64,000 nt of DNA from Leisingera thetidis (GTDB taxonomy: Bacteria > Pseudomonadota > Alphaproteobacteria > Rhodobacterales > Rhodobacteraceae). The notes beneath the pieces were generated by a model. That model was not told the DNA's origin and did no database searches. It was given only the letters and a program-made list of their open reading frames with translations. Shown piece after piece: positions 27,093 through 35,975 of this stretch; positions within the stretch are counted from its first letter, which is position 1; each line of letters starts with the position of its first letter. The translations under genes and the position numbers were made by a program. The DNA is taken from contig NZ_CP109787.1 in assembly GCF_025857195.1 (NCBI RefSeq), positions 933,501-997,500 of the forward strand. Reading direction: 5' to 3'.

Positions 27093-27191
27093 TCATAGGG
27101 AAGCGGGCAGGGAAGGCGATTGCCATTCCGCATGAATTACGCGGTATCTTTGTGATAGTTATTCGTGTTTTTACATGATAGTGACAAATTC

Positions 27192-27647
27192 ATGCTTGAT
27201 GATCTCGACCGGCGCATTCTCCGCCATCTGCAAAGCGAGCCGGGGCAACCGATTCCGGATCTGGCCGAACGGTTGGGTATGACCGCCTCGCGCCTGTCGC
27301 GGCGGCTGGAGAAGCTGCGCGATACCGGCGTGATCCTGGGCCAGCGCGCGGTGATCGACTGGCGCGCTCTGGGATATGAGGTCGAGGTCTCGCTGCGGGT
27401 AACGCTGGACAAGACCAACCCGCGGGCCTTTGACGAGTTCATCGAGGCCGCCCGCGGCATTGCCGAAGTGATCGAGATCCAGACCTTTCTGGGCCAGGTC
27501 GATGTGCGGCTTTCGGTGATCTCCCGCGACATGCCGCATTACCAGCAGATCTACCGCGCGGGCATTCTGAACCTGCCGCATATCACCGATATCGAGGCGC
27601 TGATGCATGTGGCGCGGATCAAGTCGGATGAGGTGCTGCCGGTATGA
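27192..27647 (+). CDS. Lrp/AsnC-family transcriptional regulator, first of a coupled pair
   Basis: 151 aa from ATG 27192; an upstream in-frame ATG at 27165 would add nine residues. The N-terminal winged HTH is LDDLDRRILRHLQSEPGQPI with LAERLGMTASRLSRRLEKL, and the C-terminal RAM effector domain starts at about residue 65 (EVEVSLRVTLDK). It is likely an oligomeric amino-acid-responsive regulator. The next Lrp gene starts inside its stop codon (ATGA). ilvC is divergent across 132 bp of A/T-richer DNA, a natural target for one or both. Confidence 0.92.
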   Translation: MLDDLDRRILRHLQSEPGQPIPDLAERLGMTASRLSRRLEKLRDTGVILGQRAVIDWRALGYEVEVSLRVTLDKTNPRAFDEFIEAARGIAEVIEIQTFLGQVDVRLSVISRDMPHYQQIYRAGILNLPHITDIEALMHVARIKSDEVLPV

Positions 27648-28102
27648 CCTCCCTGGATGATCTCGATTTTGCCCTGCTGCGGGCCTTGTCGGAGGATGCT
27701 ACCCGGTCGGCGGGTGCTCTGGGGCGGCAGCTGGGCCTCAGCCAGCCCGCCGCCTGGCGGCGGATCAGGCGGTTGCAGGAGGCGGGCATCATCGCAGGCC
27801 GCAAACTTGAGCTCGACAAGGAGAAGCTGGGGTTCGGCGTCACCGTCTTTCTCGGCGTGAAACTGGCCACCAAGGGCCGCGTTTCCTTAGAGGATTTCGA
27901 ACGTGCGGTCTCGGCCATCCCGGAAGTGCAGACGGTGGAGCATGTGCTGGGCATGTATGACTACCGTTTGCGGGTGACAGCGCGGGACATCTCCGACTTC
28001 GAGCGCGTGCTGCGCCGCCGGGTGATGACCCTGCCAGGCGTCGGCAATGTGGAGGCCAATGTTCTGTTGAGCGAGGAGCGCCGTCCCGGGCCGCTGGGCT
28101 GA
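27644..28102 (+). CDS. Lrp/AsnC-family transcriptional regulator, second of a coupled pair
   Basis: 152 aa, overlapping the previous gene by 4 bp. HTH at residues about 5-55 (LDDLDFALLRALSEDATRSA, LGRQLGLSQPAAWRRIRRLQ), RAM domain after about 65 with VQTVEHVLGMYDYRLRVTARD. The effector domain differs from the first copy, so the two may sense different ligands or form hetero-oligomers. About 200 bp without a gene separate it from the aminotransferase gene. Confidence 0.92.
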   Translation: MTSLDDLDFALLRALSEDATRSAGALGRQLGLSQPAAWRRIRRLQEAGIIAGRKLELDKEKLGFGVTVFLGVKLATKGRVSLEDFERAVSAIPEVQTVEHVLGMYDYRLRVTARDISDFERVLRRRVMTLPGVGNVEANVLLSEERRPGPLG

Positions 28103-28300
28103 AGCAGCCCTTTTGTTGCCGATGTGAAACCGGCTTGGCGCAAATACGGGTGGTTTCTGTCGTGACTGGGCTGTCTTTTTGCCGGGCTGCCGTCAATATC
28201 ACCCCTCGGAGAACGGCCGCTCCGGTGGATGCCAAGTCAGGGTTTGCCAAAGCCTGCAGCACCGGCTAGCCGTTTCATGAGACATTTCAGGGAGGCCGCA

Positions 28301-29425
28301 ATGGCATTGCTCGATACCGTCGACCCGCAGGGTCTGGATGAATTTTCGGTGGTTTTCACCGACCGCTCGCTCAACCACATGTCCAAGGCTTTTCAGGCCG
28401 TGATGCTGGACATCAATGAGATGCTGAAAGAGGTCTACAACGCCGAAGCGGTGGCGCTTGTGCCCGGCGGCGGCACCTATGCGATGGAGTCGGTGGCGCG
28501 CCAGTTCGCCCGCGGCGCCAGCGCGCTGGTGGTCAGGAACGGCTGGTTCTCCTACCGCTGGAGTCAGATCTTCGAGGCGGGCGGCTTTACGTCCTCCTCC
28601 ACCGTGATGAAGGCGCGCCGCACCGGCAATGAATCCGCCTCGCCGTTCGAACCGGCGCCGATTGCCGATGTTGTGGCCGCGATCAAGGAGCAGAAGCCGG
28701 ACATCGTCTTTGCCCCGCATGTGGAAACCGCGGCCGGCGTGATCCTGCCCGACGACTACGTGACCGCGATGGCCGAAGCGGCGCATGAGGCCGGCGCGCT
28801 GATGGTGCTCGATTGCATCGCCAGCGGCTGCGCCTGGATCGACATGAAGGCGACAGGCGTCGACGTGCTGATCTCCGCCCCGCAAAAGGGCTGGAGCGCC
28901 TCGCCCTCCGCCGGTCTGGTGATGTTCTCGCAGCGCGCGCTGGCACGGCTGGAAGAGACCGCCTCGGACAGCTTCGCCCTCAACCTGAAACAGTGGCGCA
29001 CCATCATGAAGGCCTATGAGGACGGCGGACACGCCTATCACGCCACCATGCCGACCGATGCGCTGAAGGCGTTCCGCGACACCATGCTGGAGACCCGGGA
29101 GTACGGCTTTGAGAAGCTGCGCGACGCACAATGGGCGCTGGGCAACGGCGTGCGGGCGATGCTGAAGGACAAGGGCATCACCTCGGTCGCCGCAGAGGGC
29201 TTTGGCGCGCCGGGTGTGGTGGTGAGCTATACCAGCGATCCGGACGTGCAGAACGGCAAGAAGTTCCTCGCGCTGGGCACCCAGATCGCGGCCGGCGTGC
29301 CGCTGCAGTGCGACGAGCCCGCGGATTTCCGCACCTTCCGCCTCGGCCTGTTCGGCCTGGACAAGCTGTATGATGTGGATGCCACCATCGCACGGCTGAA
29401 AACCGTCGCGGATCAGGTGCTGTAA
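28301..29425 (+). CDS. Class V PLP-dependent aminotransferase
   Basis: 374 aa. ATG 28301 is preceded by GGGAGG; the frame's earlier start at 28229 lacks a site. Fold-type I enzyme: the PLP lysine is in SAPQKGWSASPSAG (Lys196), PLP-phosphate contacts lie in LVPGGGTYAMESVARQF, and the conserved aspartate is in LMVLDCIASG. The overall pattern is that of alanine-glyoxylate/serine-pyruvate aminotransferases; the exact donor and acceptor cannot be fixed. It lies downstream of the two Lrp regulators, possibly under their control. Confidence 0.88.
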   Translation: MALLDTVDPQGLDEFSVVFTDRSLNHMSKAFQAVMLDINEMLKEVYNAEAVALVPGGGTYAMESVARQFARGASALVVRNGWFSYRWSQIFEAGGFTSSSTVMKARRTGNESASPFEPAPIADVVAAIKEQKPDIVFAPHVETAAGVILPDDYVTAMAEAAHEAGALMVLDCIASGCAWIDMKATGVDVLISAPQKGWSASPSAGLVMFSQRALARLEETASDSFALNLKQWRTIMKAYEDGGHAYHATMPTDALKAFRDTMLETREYGFEKLRDAQWALGNGVRAMLKDKGITSVAAEGFGAPGVVVSYTSDPDVQNGKKFLALGTQIAAGVPLQCDEPADFRTFRLGLFGLDKLYDVDATIARLKTVADQVL

Positions 29426-29436
29426 AGGCACCAGTC

Positions 29437-29468
29437 TTCTTCTTTGTAAAAATACTCCCGCCGGAGGC
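29437..29468 (-). repeat. CCTCCGGCGG hairpin-plus-motif repeat, copy B
   Basis: On the minus strand GCCTCCGGCGGGAGTA followed by TTTTTACAAAGAAGAA. It matches copy A (3368) and copy C (36489), and like them directly follows a hairpin, here 29469-29494. Located between convergent gene ends. Confidence 0.75.
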
Positions 29469-29497
29469 AGCGGCTTTCCCTTGGGAAAGCCGCTTTT
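29469..29497 (+). terminator. Intrinsic terminator between the aminotransferase and UbiH-like genes
   Basis: 12-bp stem AGCGGCTTTCCC / GGGAAAGCCGCT with a 2-base loop, followed on the plus strand by TTT. It ends the aminotransferase transcript and touches the UbiH-like stop codon at 29496. Confidence 0.75.
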
Positions 29498-30692
29498 ACT
29501 TCACACCCAACCCCATCTGCATCAGCGTCTTGCGCACCGGCGCCAGCGAATATAGCGCGTTGAGGCCAAAGGCGCGCAGATCGCGCAGCGGGCGCGGCGC
29601 CAGCATCGAGGTGCGGTTCAAGAGGTCGATGCCTTTCACCCGCAGCAGGATCTCGCTGTGGCGGGCCTTGTGATAGACCGCCAGCATCTGCGCATCGCCC
29701 AGGCCCTCGGGGCGGGCCTCTGCCAGGTCGAGCAGGCAGCGCAGGTCGCCCAGCGACATGTTCAAACCTTGCGCGCCGATCGGCGGCACCACATGGGCGG
29801 CCTCGGCCATCAGCGCCAGCCGCTCTCCGATCAGCCGCTCCGCCGACTGGCTGATGATCGGCCAGATGGTGCGGCGCGAGGCCAGCTTCAGATCCCCGAA
29901 CAACCCGCAGCTGCGCCTGGTCATGGCGGCCTCAAACGCTGCCGGCGCCAGGTTCAGCAGTTCCTGCGCCTTCGGGCCGCGTTCCATCCAGACAACCGCC
30001 GACGACGGCTGCCCCTGATAGTCGGGCAACGGCACCAGTGTAAACGGCCCGCCGGAGCGGTGAATCTCGGTGGAGACATTCTCATGCGGCACCGGGTGGG
30101 TGACGGCAAAGGCCAGCGCCTTCTGTCCGTAGCGGGTGGTCTTGACTGCAATGCCCGCGGCTTCGCGCATCGGCGAATTGCGGCCGTCGCAGGCGATCAC
30201 CAGCTTGGCCGTCACCTGGCTGCCGTCGCTGAGGCCGGCGCGTGCCTCGCCGGTGCGGGTAAACAGGGTGGTGGTGCCGGTGCCGAACCGCAGCTCCGCA
30301 TTGGGCAGCTCTGCCAGCCGGGCAATCATCTCGCGCCGCAAGAGCCAGTTGGGCAGGTTCCACCCGAAGGGCTGGCCGGAGATATCGGCGGCGTTGAAAT
30401 CCTTGATTACCCGCGGCTCCGGCCGGGCGCCTCCGGCATCGACAATGCGCATGATCTGCAAGGGGGCGGCGTGGTCCGCCAGCCGCGCCCAGATGCCGCA
30501 GCGTTCCAGCAGTCCTTTAGCAGGCTGCAGAAAGGCGGTGGTGCGCAGGTCGGAGCCTTCGGCGTCGCGCTCTGTCACCGGCGGGGCCGGGTCGGCGCAG
30601 ATCACGGAAAAACCGCTGGAGCCAAAAGCGGCGGCTGCGGTCAATCCCGCAATGCCGCCGCCGGAAATCAGGATGTCGCAGGTCTCGGCCAT
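29496..30692 (-). CDS. UbiH/UbiF-type FAD-dependent hydroxylase
   Basis: 398 aa. Flavoprotein monooxygenase with the GxGxxG motif at the N-terminus (DILISGGGIAGLTAAAAFG), the DG motif in LVIACDGRNSPMREAAGI and the second FAD motif in LALMAEAAHVVPPIGAQGLN (GD box altered to AEAAH, then PPIGAQGLN). These are features of ubiquinone-ring hydroxylases (UbiH/F/L/I). The ring position acted on cannot be told from sequence reading. The usual GD dipeptide is replaced by EA, which is uncommon but seen. Convergent with the aminotransferase gene. Confidence 0.85.
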   Translation of the reverse strand: MAETCDILISGGGIAGLTAAAAFGSSGFSVICADPAPPVTERDAEGSDLRTTAFLQPAKGLLERCGIWARLADHAAPLQIMRIVDAGGARPEPRVIKDFNAADISGQPFGWNLPNWLLRREMIARLAELPNAELRFGTGTTTLFTRTGEARAGLSDGSQVTAKLVIACDGRNSPMREAAGIAVKTTRYGQKALAFAVTHPVPHENVSTEIHRSGGPFTLVPLPDYQGQPSSAVVWMERGPKAQELLNLAPAAFEAAMTRRSCGLFGDLKLASRRTIWPIISQSAERLIGERLALMAEAAHVVPPIGAQGLNMSLGDLRCLLDLAEARPEGLGDAQMLAVYHKARHSEILLRVKGIDLLNRTSMLAPRPLRDLRAFGLNALYSLAPVRKTLMQMGLGVK

Positions 30693-30790
30693 GTTTCAGC
30701 CCTCCGTTCTGCCGCCAGAAATAGGCCCGCAAGGAGGGGGAAGACAAGCGGATACCTGGCCGCAGGGGGCCGGCGCGGGCTGCGTGCCCC

Positions 30791-31039
30791 TTAGCCGCGG
30801 GTGATGGTGATCAGCAGGGTGAATACCACCGGCACCATGCAGACCGCAGGGATGTAGAGGCCGGGAATTCCGAACAGCAGGATTGAGCAGCCCCACAGGC
30901 TGACCAGGGTTGCAATGGCATAATAGAGGTTCTCTTCCGGGCCGTAGGCGACCTCCTTGATCATCCGCCCCAGCAGCGGCACGGCGAACAGCATCCGCTG
31001 CCACAGAGTCAGGCGTTCGGGAAGGGCATATGCGCTCAT
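30791..31039 (-). CDS. Small hypothetical membrane protein
   Basis: 82 aa from ATG 31039 with GGAGA upstream. A cytoplasmic N-terminus (MSAYALPERLTLWQRMLFAV) is followed by two likely transmembrane helices, about residues 38-55 (ATLVSLWGCSILLFGIPG) and 58-78 (IPAVCMVPVVFTLLITI). No motif gives a function. It is about 100 bp upstream of the UbiH-like gene on the same strand. Confidence 0.7.
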   Translation of the reverse strand: MSAYALPERLTLWQRMLFAVPLLGRMIKEVAYGPEENLYYAIATLVSLWGCSILLFGIPGLYIPAVCMVPVVFTLLITITRG

Positions 31040-31201
31040 GAGTCGGTCTCCAGAAGAACGGTTCCGCGGCGCATATAGGGAGGAAAACATGCAGCAAACA
31101 GGTCCATTTTGCCGCAGGTGCAAAGAAATGCCGGCATGCGGTTGTGCACATTCGGATATGCGGCGGATGGCGTCTGAACGCGCCGCCGGCAAGGGGCGAA
31201 A

Positions 31202-31846
31202 TCAGGTCAGAGCGGCCAGGAAACCGGCCAGATCATCGGAGTGATGGTGGATATGGTCCGCTGTCACAGGCTCCGGCGCCACATGCACCGTGCGCATCCC
31301 CATCGCATGCGGGGCGGCGAGGTTGCGTTCGTCATCCTCGAACATCGCCGCCTGCTGCGGGATCACGCCGGCGCGGGCAAAGACCCGGTCAAAGGCGCGG
31401 CGTTCCGGCTTGGGGTGGTAATCCGCGTGCTCAACGCCAAAGACCCCGTCGAACAGCCCCGACAGCCCGCGCGCGGCCAGCACCCGCCCGGCATAAGGCG
31501 CGGAGCCGTTGGTGTAGACGATCTTCTTGCCCGGCAGGCTGCGGATGGCGGCGGCCAGCGGCGCGTCCTTTTGCAGGTGGTCCATCGAGATGTCATGCAC
31601 CGCCGCCAGATAGGGTTCCGGGTCCAGGTCATGCTCGCGCATCAGCCCAGCCAGGGTGGTGCCATGCGTGCGCCAGTAATGGCTGCGCAGGCGGTCGGCC
31701 TCGGCCCGATCCACCTTGAGGGCGTCCATCACATAGGCCGTCATCCTGACCTCGATCTGGTCGAACAGCCGCGCGGATGGGTGGTACAGGGTGTTGTCGA
31801 GATCAAACACCCATTGGGTGACATGCGAAAAGGACTGCTTGGGCAT
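31202..31846 (-). CDS. HAD-superfamily pyrimidine 5'-nucleotidase
   Basis: 214 aa from ATG 31846; the open frame continues upstream but the sequence there is unlike the family. HAD motif I is VFDLDNTLYHPSARLF, motif II IVYTNGSAPYAGRVL, motif III around DYHPKPERRAF (Lys), motif IV MFEDDERNL. These match the Sdt1/pyrimidine 5'-nucleotidase group that dephosphorylates UMP/CMP-like nucleotides. The second catalytic aspartate (DxD) is present, so it should be active. Divergent from the GntR gene across 142 bp. Confidence 0.92.
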   Translation of the reverse strand: MPKQSFSHVTQWVFDLDNTLYHPSARLFDQIEVRMTAYVMDALKVDRAEADRLRSHYWRTHGTTLAGLMREHDLDPEPYLAAVHDISMDHLQKDAPLAAAIRSLPGKKIVYTNGSAPYAGRVLAARGLSGLFDGVFGVEHADYHPKPERRAFDRVFARAGVIPQQAAMFEDDERNLAAPHAMGMRTVHVAPEPVTADHIHHHSDDLAGFLAALT

Positions 31847-31988
31847 GGTGCCGGAGTAGGACGGGCGTGCCGCGATTGCAATCAAAAGCGCATTTTGCCT
31901 GCGGGTTTTCAGCACATTGGCGCCATCAGGGTTGATTGCTGCCCGCCGGGCTGTAGAGATTGGCAAACCGGAAAAGACAGGAACGACC

Positions 31989-32630
31989 ATGAGCCAGAGC
32001 CGCAGCAACCAGAAAGATGCCTATGCGCTGATCCTCGAGGCGATCGACTCGGGGATCTACAAGCCCGGCGACCGGCTGGTGGAAAGCGACCTGGCCGAAC
32101 GCTTTGGCGTTTCGCGCACCCCGATCCGCGAAGCGCTGCAGCGGCTGGAGACGCAATCGCTGCTGGAACGCGACGGGCGCTCGCTGATCGTGGCCTCGCT
32201 GGACCACAACCAGATGGCCGAGCTCTATGTGGTGCGGCGCGAGCTGGAGGGGCTGGCGGCGCGGCTGGCGGCGCGCCATGCCACCGAGGAAGAGATCAAG
32301 GTGCTGAAGGAGATGGTCGAGGCGGATGACAAGCTGATCGGCGATCCGGCGGCACTGTCCAAGGCCAACCGCCGCTTTCACGAGCAGATCCACCTGGCCT
32401 CGCATAACCGCTACCTGGTGCAGCAGCTGGACCTGGTGCACCGTACGATGGCGCTGATGGCGACCACCTCTCTGGCCGCCGAGGGACGCAGCGAGATTGC
32501 CCAGTCCGAGCACAAGGGCATTGTCGAAGCGATCAGCCGCCGCGATGAGGGGGCTGCGGGCGAGGCGCTGAAGGAACACATCTCCATCGCCTTCATGACC
32601 CGGTTGAAGCAGGACGCCAGAGGGCGGTGA
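31989..32630 (+). CDS. GntR-family (FadR/FCD) transcriptional regulator
   Basis: 213 aa. Winged HTH at residues about 10-75 (YALILEAIDSGIYKPGDRLV, ESDLAERFGVSRTPIREALQ) and an all-helical FCD effector domain after about 85 with NRRFHEQIHLASHN, whose histidines usually bind a metal and a carboxylate ligand. The regulated genes are not obvious; the divergent HAD nucleotidase is the nearest candidate. Its last 38 bp overlap the 3' end of the convergent glycosyltransferase gene. Confidence 0.92.
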   Translation: MSQSRSNQKDAYALILEAIDSGIYKPGDRLVESDLAERFGVSRTPIREALQRLETQSLLERDGRSLIVASLDHNQMAELYVVRRELEGLAARLAARHATEEEIKVLKEMVEADDKLIGDPAALSKANRRFHEQIHLASHNRYLVQQLDLVHRTMALMATTSLAAEGRSEIAQSEHKGIVEAISRRDEGAAGEALKEHISIAFMTRLKQDARGR

Positions 32631-34524
32631 CGCTGTGCAGCAGGCGGCGCTTGCGGCACCGTTTCGCCGCGGGTTTCACGCCATGCGCCGTCTTGTCCCA
32701 GAAGAAGGGGCGGGCGAGCAGTTCATGCGCTGCCTTGGCCACGGCGATTGCCCCCATCGGAAAATAGAAGATCATCGCAGGTGCCCAGGCCGCCAGCCAG
32801 GGCCGCCCCATCGCAGAGGCCGCGGTGATGCTGATGACCAGTCCGAGCAGTTCGAAAAACACCAGAGCCGCCGCCGCCAGTGACAGAAGCAGCGGCGGCA
32901 CGGTGCTTGCGCTGGGATGCGGCAGTCCCAGGGCGATCAGCCAGAAGGACCACAGCACCGGTGCAAACAGGAACTGCCCGACCGTGCCAAGGAAAAACGC
33001 CTGGAACCCCAGGAACCGCCTCCAGCCGAGTTCCGCCAGCAGCCGCAGCGGCTGCCGCATATGCACAAGGTAGGTCACCATGAACCCCTTCAGCCAGCGT
33101 GAACGCTGCTTGACCCAGGGCCAGGGCCGGCAGTTGGCTTCCTCGAATGTGGTGCTGGGCAGCATTTCGGTGCGGTAGCCCGCGCGGTAGAGCCTGACGC
33201 CCAGATCCGCGTCCTCGGTAACATTGTGGGCATCCCAGCCGCCGAGGTCCTCCAGCACCGAGCGGCGGACAAACATGGTGGTGCCGCCCAGAGGCACCAC
33301 CAGGCCCAGGCTGGCGATGCCGTGCAGCACGATGCGGAACCAGCTGGCATATTCCAGCGTGAAACAGCGGGAAATCCAGTTGGTGCCGGGGTTGTAATAG
33401 TCGAGAACGCCCTGAAAGCAGGCGGTGCTCTTGTCCGCACGGGCAAAGGCCTCGGCCACAAGGTCCAGCTGATCCGCCTGCGGTGCGTCCTCCGCGTCCC
33501 AGACCCCGATAATCGAGCCGCGGCAGAAGTTCAGCGCATAGTTCATGGCTCTTGGTTTGGTGGTCAGCCCGCCGAACGCCGGAACCTCCACCACCCGGAT
33601 CCAGGGCGGCAAACGGGTGGCGGCCAGCGCAGCGCGTGTGACAGCATCATGTTCCTCCAGCACCAGGATCACGTCGGTCAATGCCCGCGGGTAGCTGAGT
33701 TTGCGAATGCGCGAAAGCAGCGCGCGGCTGATCTCGGCTTCCTTAAACAGCGGGACCATGACCGAAATGACTGGCCGGACGGGCCGCGCAGGACAGGTGG
33801 CAGGCCGCCATCGGGGCAAGCCGCGGCGGCGGAACCGGGTGGACCAGTAGGCAGCAAGCCCGCAGAGTTTCAGCACCGTGAACAGCAGCACCGACAGCAG
33901 CGCCAGCAGGCTGAGAGTGGTGAAGACTGCTGCCGGTGCAGTCCAAGCCAGGTACAGCGCGGGCGGGGTGCAGGCGGCGAGCAGCGCACGGCCCCTGGCG
34001 GGCTGCAGGGTGCGGCAGCTCAGCCTCGGGATAACGCTGCAGCTGGCCTGGCGCACCAGGGCAGGGCTGAAATGTGCGGTCAGAAGCGCGGTGATCTGCG
34101 CCTCGCTGGCCAGTACCGGGGTGATGCTGGCAAAACTGCCGTGCAATTCGCTCAGCAACTCTTCGAACCGGTCCGGATGGGCAATCGCGACGGTCACGGT
34201 CTGGCCCAGCTGCATCCAGGGCAGCGCGGAGTGGCGCAGCCAGAACTGAGCGGGTTTTCGGGCCAGCAGCCGGGCATTGGCGACCTGGCCGTTCAGGTCG
34301 GCGCGCTGCATCCGGTATTGCCGGGCCAGCGTGTCCTGGACCTGGTCTTCGCTGGCCAGCCCTTCGGCCACCAGCACCCGTCCCAGCGCCGCCTTCTGGT
34401 GCTGGCGCAGCACCAGCGCCTTCATCATGCTGCCGCCATCCACCGGCTGCGGCAAAGCCGGAGTCCGTTTCCCGGCAGTTTGCGGCTGCCGAAACTGCCG
34501 CAACGGTTGTGACACAAAACCCAT
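32593..34524 (-). CDS. Membrane GT2 glycosyltransferase with N-terminal MshEN-like domain
   Basis: 643 aa. Residues about 40-160 resemble the MshEN/GspE-N fold (GRVLVAEGLASEDQVQDTLA), a domain that binds c-di-GMP in several systems. Two transmembrane helices follow (about 190-230). The GT2 catalytic domain is at about 250-480, with VWDAEDAPQ, TEDADLGVRLYRAG and the processive-synthase QxxRW motif in KQRSRWLKG. C-terminal membrane helices follow. This is the NfrB/cellulose-synthase type of architecture, so it may polymerise and export an exopolysaccharide under c-di-GMP control. No partner genes for outer-membrane export are adjacent. Confidence 0.88.
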   Translation of the reverse strand: MGFVSQPLRQFRQPQTAGKRTPALPQPVDGGSMMKALVLRQHQKAALGRVLVAEGLASEDQVQDTLARQYRMQRADLNGQVANARLLARKPAQFWLRHSALPWMQLGQTVTVAIAHPDRFEELLSELHGSFASITPVLASEAQITALLTAHFSPALVRQASCSVIPRLSCRTLQPARGRALLAACTPPALYLAWTAPAAVFTTLSLLALLSVLLFTVLKLCGLAAYWSTRFRRRGLPRWRPATCPARPVRPVISVMVPLFKEAEISRALLSRIRKLSYPRALTDVILVLEEHDAVTRAALAATRLPPWIRVVEVPAFGGLTTKPRAMNYALNFCRGSIIGVWDAEDAPQADQLDLVAEAFARADKSTACFQGVLDYYNPGTNWISRCFTLEYASWFRIVLHGIASLGLVVPLGGTTMFVRRSVLEDLGGWDAHNVTEDADLGVRLYRAGYRTEMLPSTTFEEANCRPWPWVKQRSRWLKGFMVTYLVHMRQPLRLLAELGWRRFLGFQAFFLGTVGQFLFAPVLWSFWLIALGLPHPSASTVPPLLLSLAAAALVFFELLGLVISITAASAMGRPWLAAWAPAMIFYFPMGAIAVAKAAHELLARPFFWDKTAHGVKPAAKRCRKRRLLHSVTALWRPASTGS

Positions 34525-34596
34525 TGGCTGCCCGCACCTAGGAACCCTACAGGCGCTCAGGCTGGCGGCGGTGCTTTAAGAATTGGTAAATTCAGT

Positions 34597-34627
34597 GTTA
34601 ACCATGCCGCTGGACGGCATGGTTAAC
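34597..34627 (-). terminator. Hairpin after carA
   Basis: 13-bp perfect stem GTTAACCATGCCG / CGGCATGGTTAAC with a 5-base loop, 7 bp past the carA stop on the minus strand. The T-run (TTTTTT) lies on the plus-strand side, so it may stop transcription from both sides. Confidence 0.7.
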
Positions 34628-34634
34628 AGATTTT

Positions 34635-35795
34635 TTACGCAGATTTGCGCGCGGCCATCGCCTCGGCAAAGCGTTCGAACAGGTAGAAGCTGTCCTGCGG
34701 GCCGGGGCTGGCCTCGGGGTGGTGCTGAACCGAATAGACCGGGCGGCCGGAAACGCGGATGCCGCAGTTGGAGCCGTCGAACAGCGACACGTGTGTCTCT
34801 TCCACGCCTTCCGGCAGGGTCTGCGCGTCAACCGCAAAACCGTGGTTCATCGAGGTGATCTCGACCTTGCCGGTGGCGTGTTCCTTGACCGGGTGGTTGG
34901 CGCCGTGGTGGCCGTGGTTCATCTTGACGGTCCTGGCCCCCAGGGCCAGCGCCAGCATCTGGTGGCCCAGGCAGATGCCAAAGACCGGCAGGCCGGTCTT
35001 CAGGACTTCCTGGATCATCGGCACCGCGTATTCGCCGGTGGCGGCCGGGTCGCCCGGGCCATTGGACAGGAACACGCCGTCGGGGCTGTGGGCCAGCACC
35101 TCTTCCGCGGTGGCGGTGGCGGGCAGCACGGTCACGTCGCAGCCGGCGGAGGCGAGGCAGCGCAGGATGTTGCGCTTGGCGCCATAGTCAACGGCCACAA
35201 CCTTGTGCTTGGGCGCTTCCTGGCGGGCATAGCCCTCCGGCCAGGCCCAGCGCATCTCGTCCCAGCGGTAGCTCTGGGCGCAGGAAACCTCCTTGGCCAG
35301 GTCGAGACCGACCAGGCCGGACCATTCCCGCGCCTTGGCAACCAGCGCCTCGACGTCGAAGTTGCCCTCCGGGTCGTGGGCCAGGGCAGCATGCGGTGCC
35401 CCCTGCTGGCGGATCGCGCGGGTCAGGCGGCGGGTGTCGATGCCGCCGATGGCGATGCGGCCGGTGCGGGTCAGCCAGTCCTTCAGCTCCTCGGTGGCGC
35501 GCCAGTTGGAGGCCAGCGTCGGATCCCATTTCACCACCATGCCTGCGGCGACGGGGTCGGCGGTCTCGTCATCCTCGGGCGTCACGCCGGTGTTGCCGAT
35601 ATGGGGGAAGGTGAAGGTGACGATCTGGCCGGCATAGGAGGGGTCGGTCATGATCTCCTGATAGCCGGTCATTGCGGTGTTGAAGCAGAGCTCGGCCACG
35701 GTGTCGCCGGTGGCGCCGAAACCGGTGCCGTAAAAGACGGTGCCATCTGCGAGCGCCAGGCATGCGGTGGGCTTGGACGGGGCGGAAGCGGCCAT
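34635..35795 (-). CDS. carA: Carbamoyl-phosphate synthase small (glutaminase) subunit
   Basis: 386 aa from ATG 35795; an upstream in-frame ATG at 35810 would add five residues. It hydrolyses glutamine and channels ammonia to CarB for arginine and pyrimidine synthesis. The N-terminal CarA domain (CLALADGTVFYGTGFGATGD) and the class I glutaminase domain are complete: FGICLGHQMLALALGA holds the catalytic Cys, and HHPEASPGP the His-Pro-Glu. carB is not in the window. yqeY is divergent across about 180 bp. Confidence 0.97.
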   Translation of the reverse strand: MAASAPSKPTACLALADGTVFYGTGFGATGDTVAELCFNTAMTGYQEIMTDPSYAGQIVTFTFPHIGNTGVTPEDDETADPVAAGMVVKWDPTLASNWRATEELKDWLTRTGRIAIGGIDTRRLTRAIRQQGAPHAALAHDPEGNFDVEALVAKAREWSGLVGLDLAKEVSCAQSYRWDEMRWAWPEGYARQEAPKHKVVAVDYGAKRNILRCLASAGCDVTVLPATATAEEVLAHSPDGVFLSNGPGDPAATGEYAVPMIQEVLKTGLPVFGICLGHQMLALALGARTVKMNHGHHGANHPVKEHATGKVEITSMNHGFAVDAQTLPEGVEETHVSLFDGSNCGIRVSGRPVYSVQHHPEASPGPQDSFYLFERFAEAMAARKSA

Positions 35796-35975
35796 TGCGC
35801 GAGTCTCCATGCGGTGAAATTCATGGGCTTGTAAGGGGAGCGCAGTAGCGGGTCAAGCCTGCAAGGCGGGACGGGCTGACGCGGGGTCCGGAATTGAAAA
35901 TTTACAGCAAACTTGCACAGGGGCCGCAGAATGGATAACCATCAGTGTCCGGCAACCATGGGGATGCTTTTGAAT

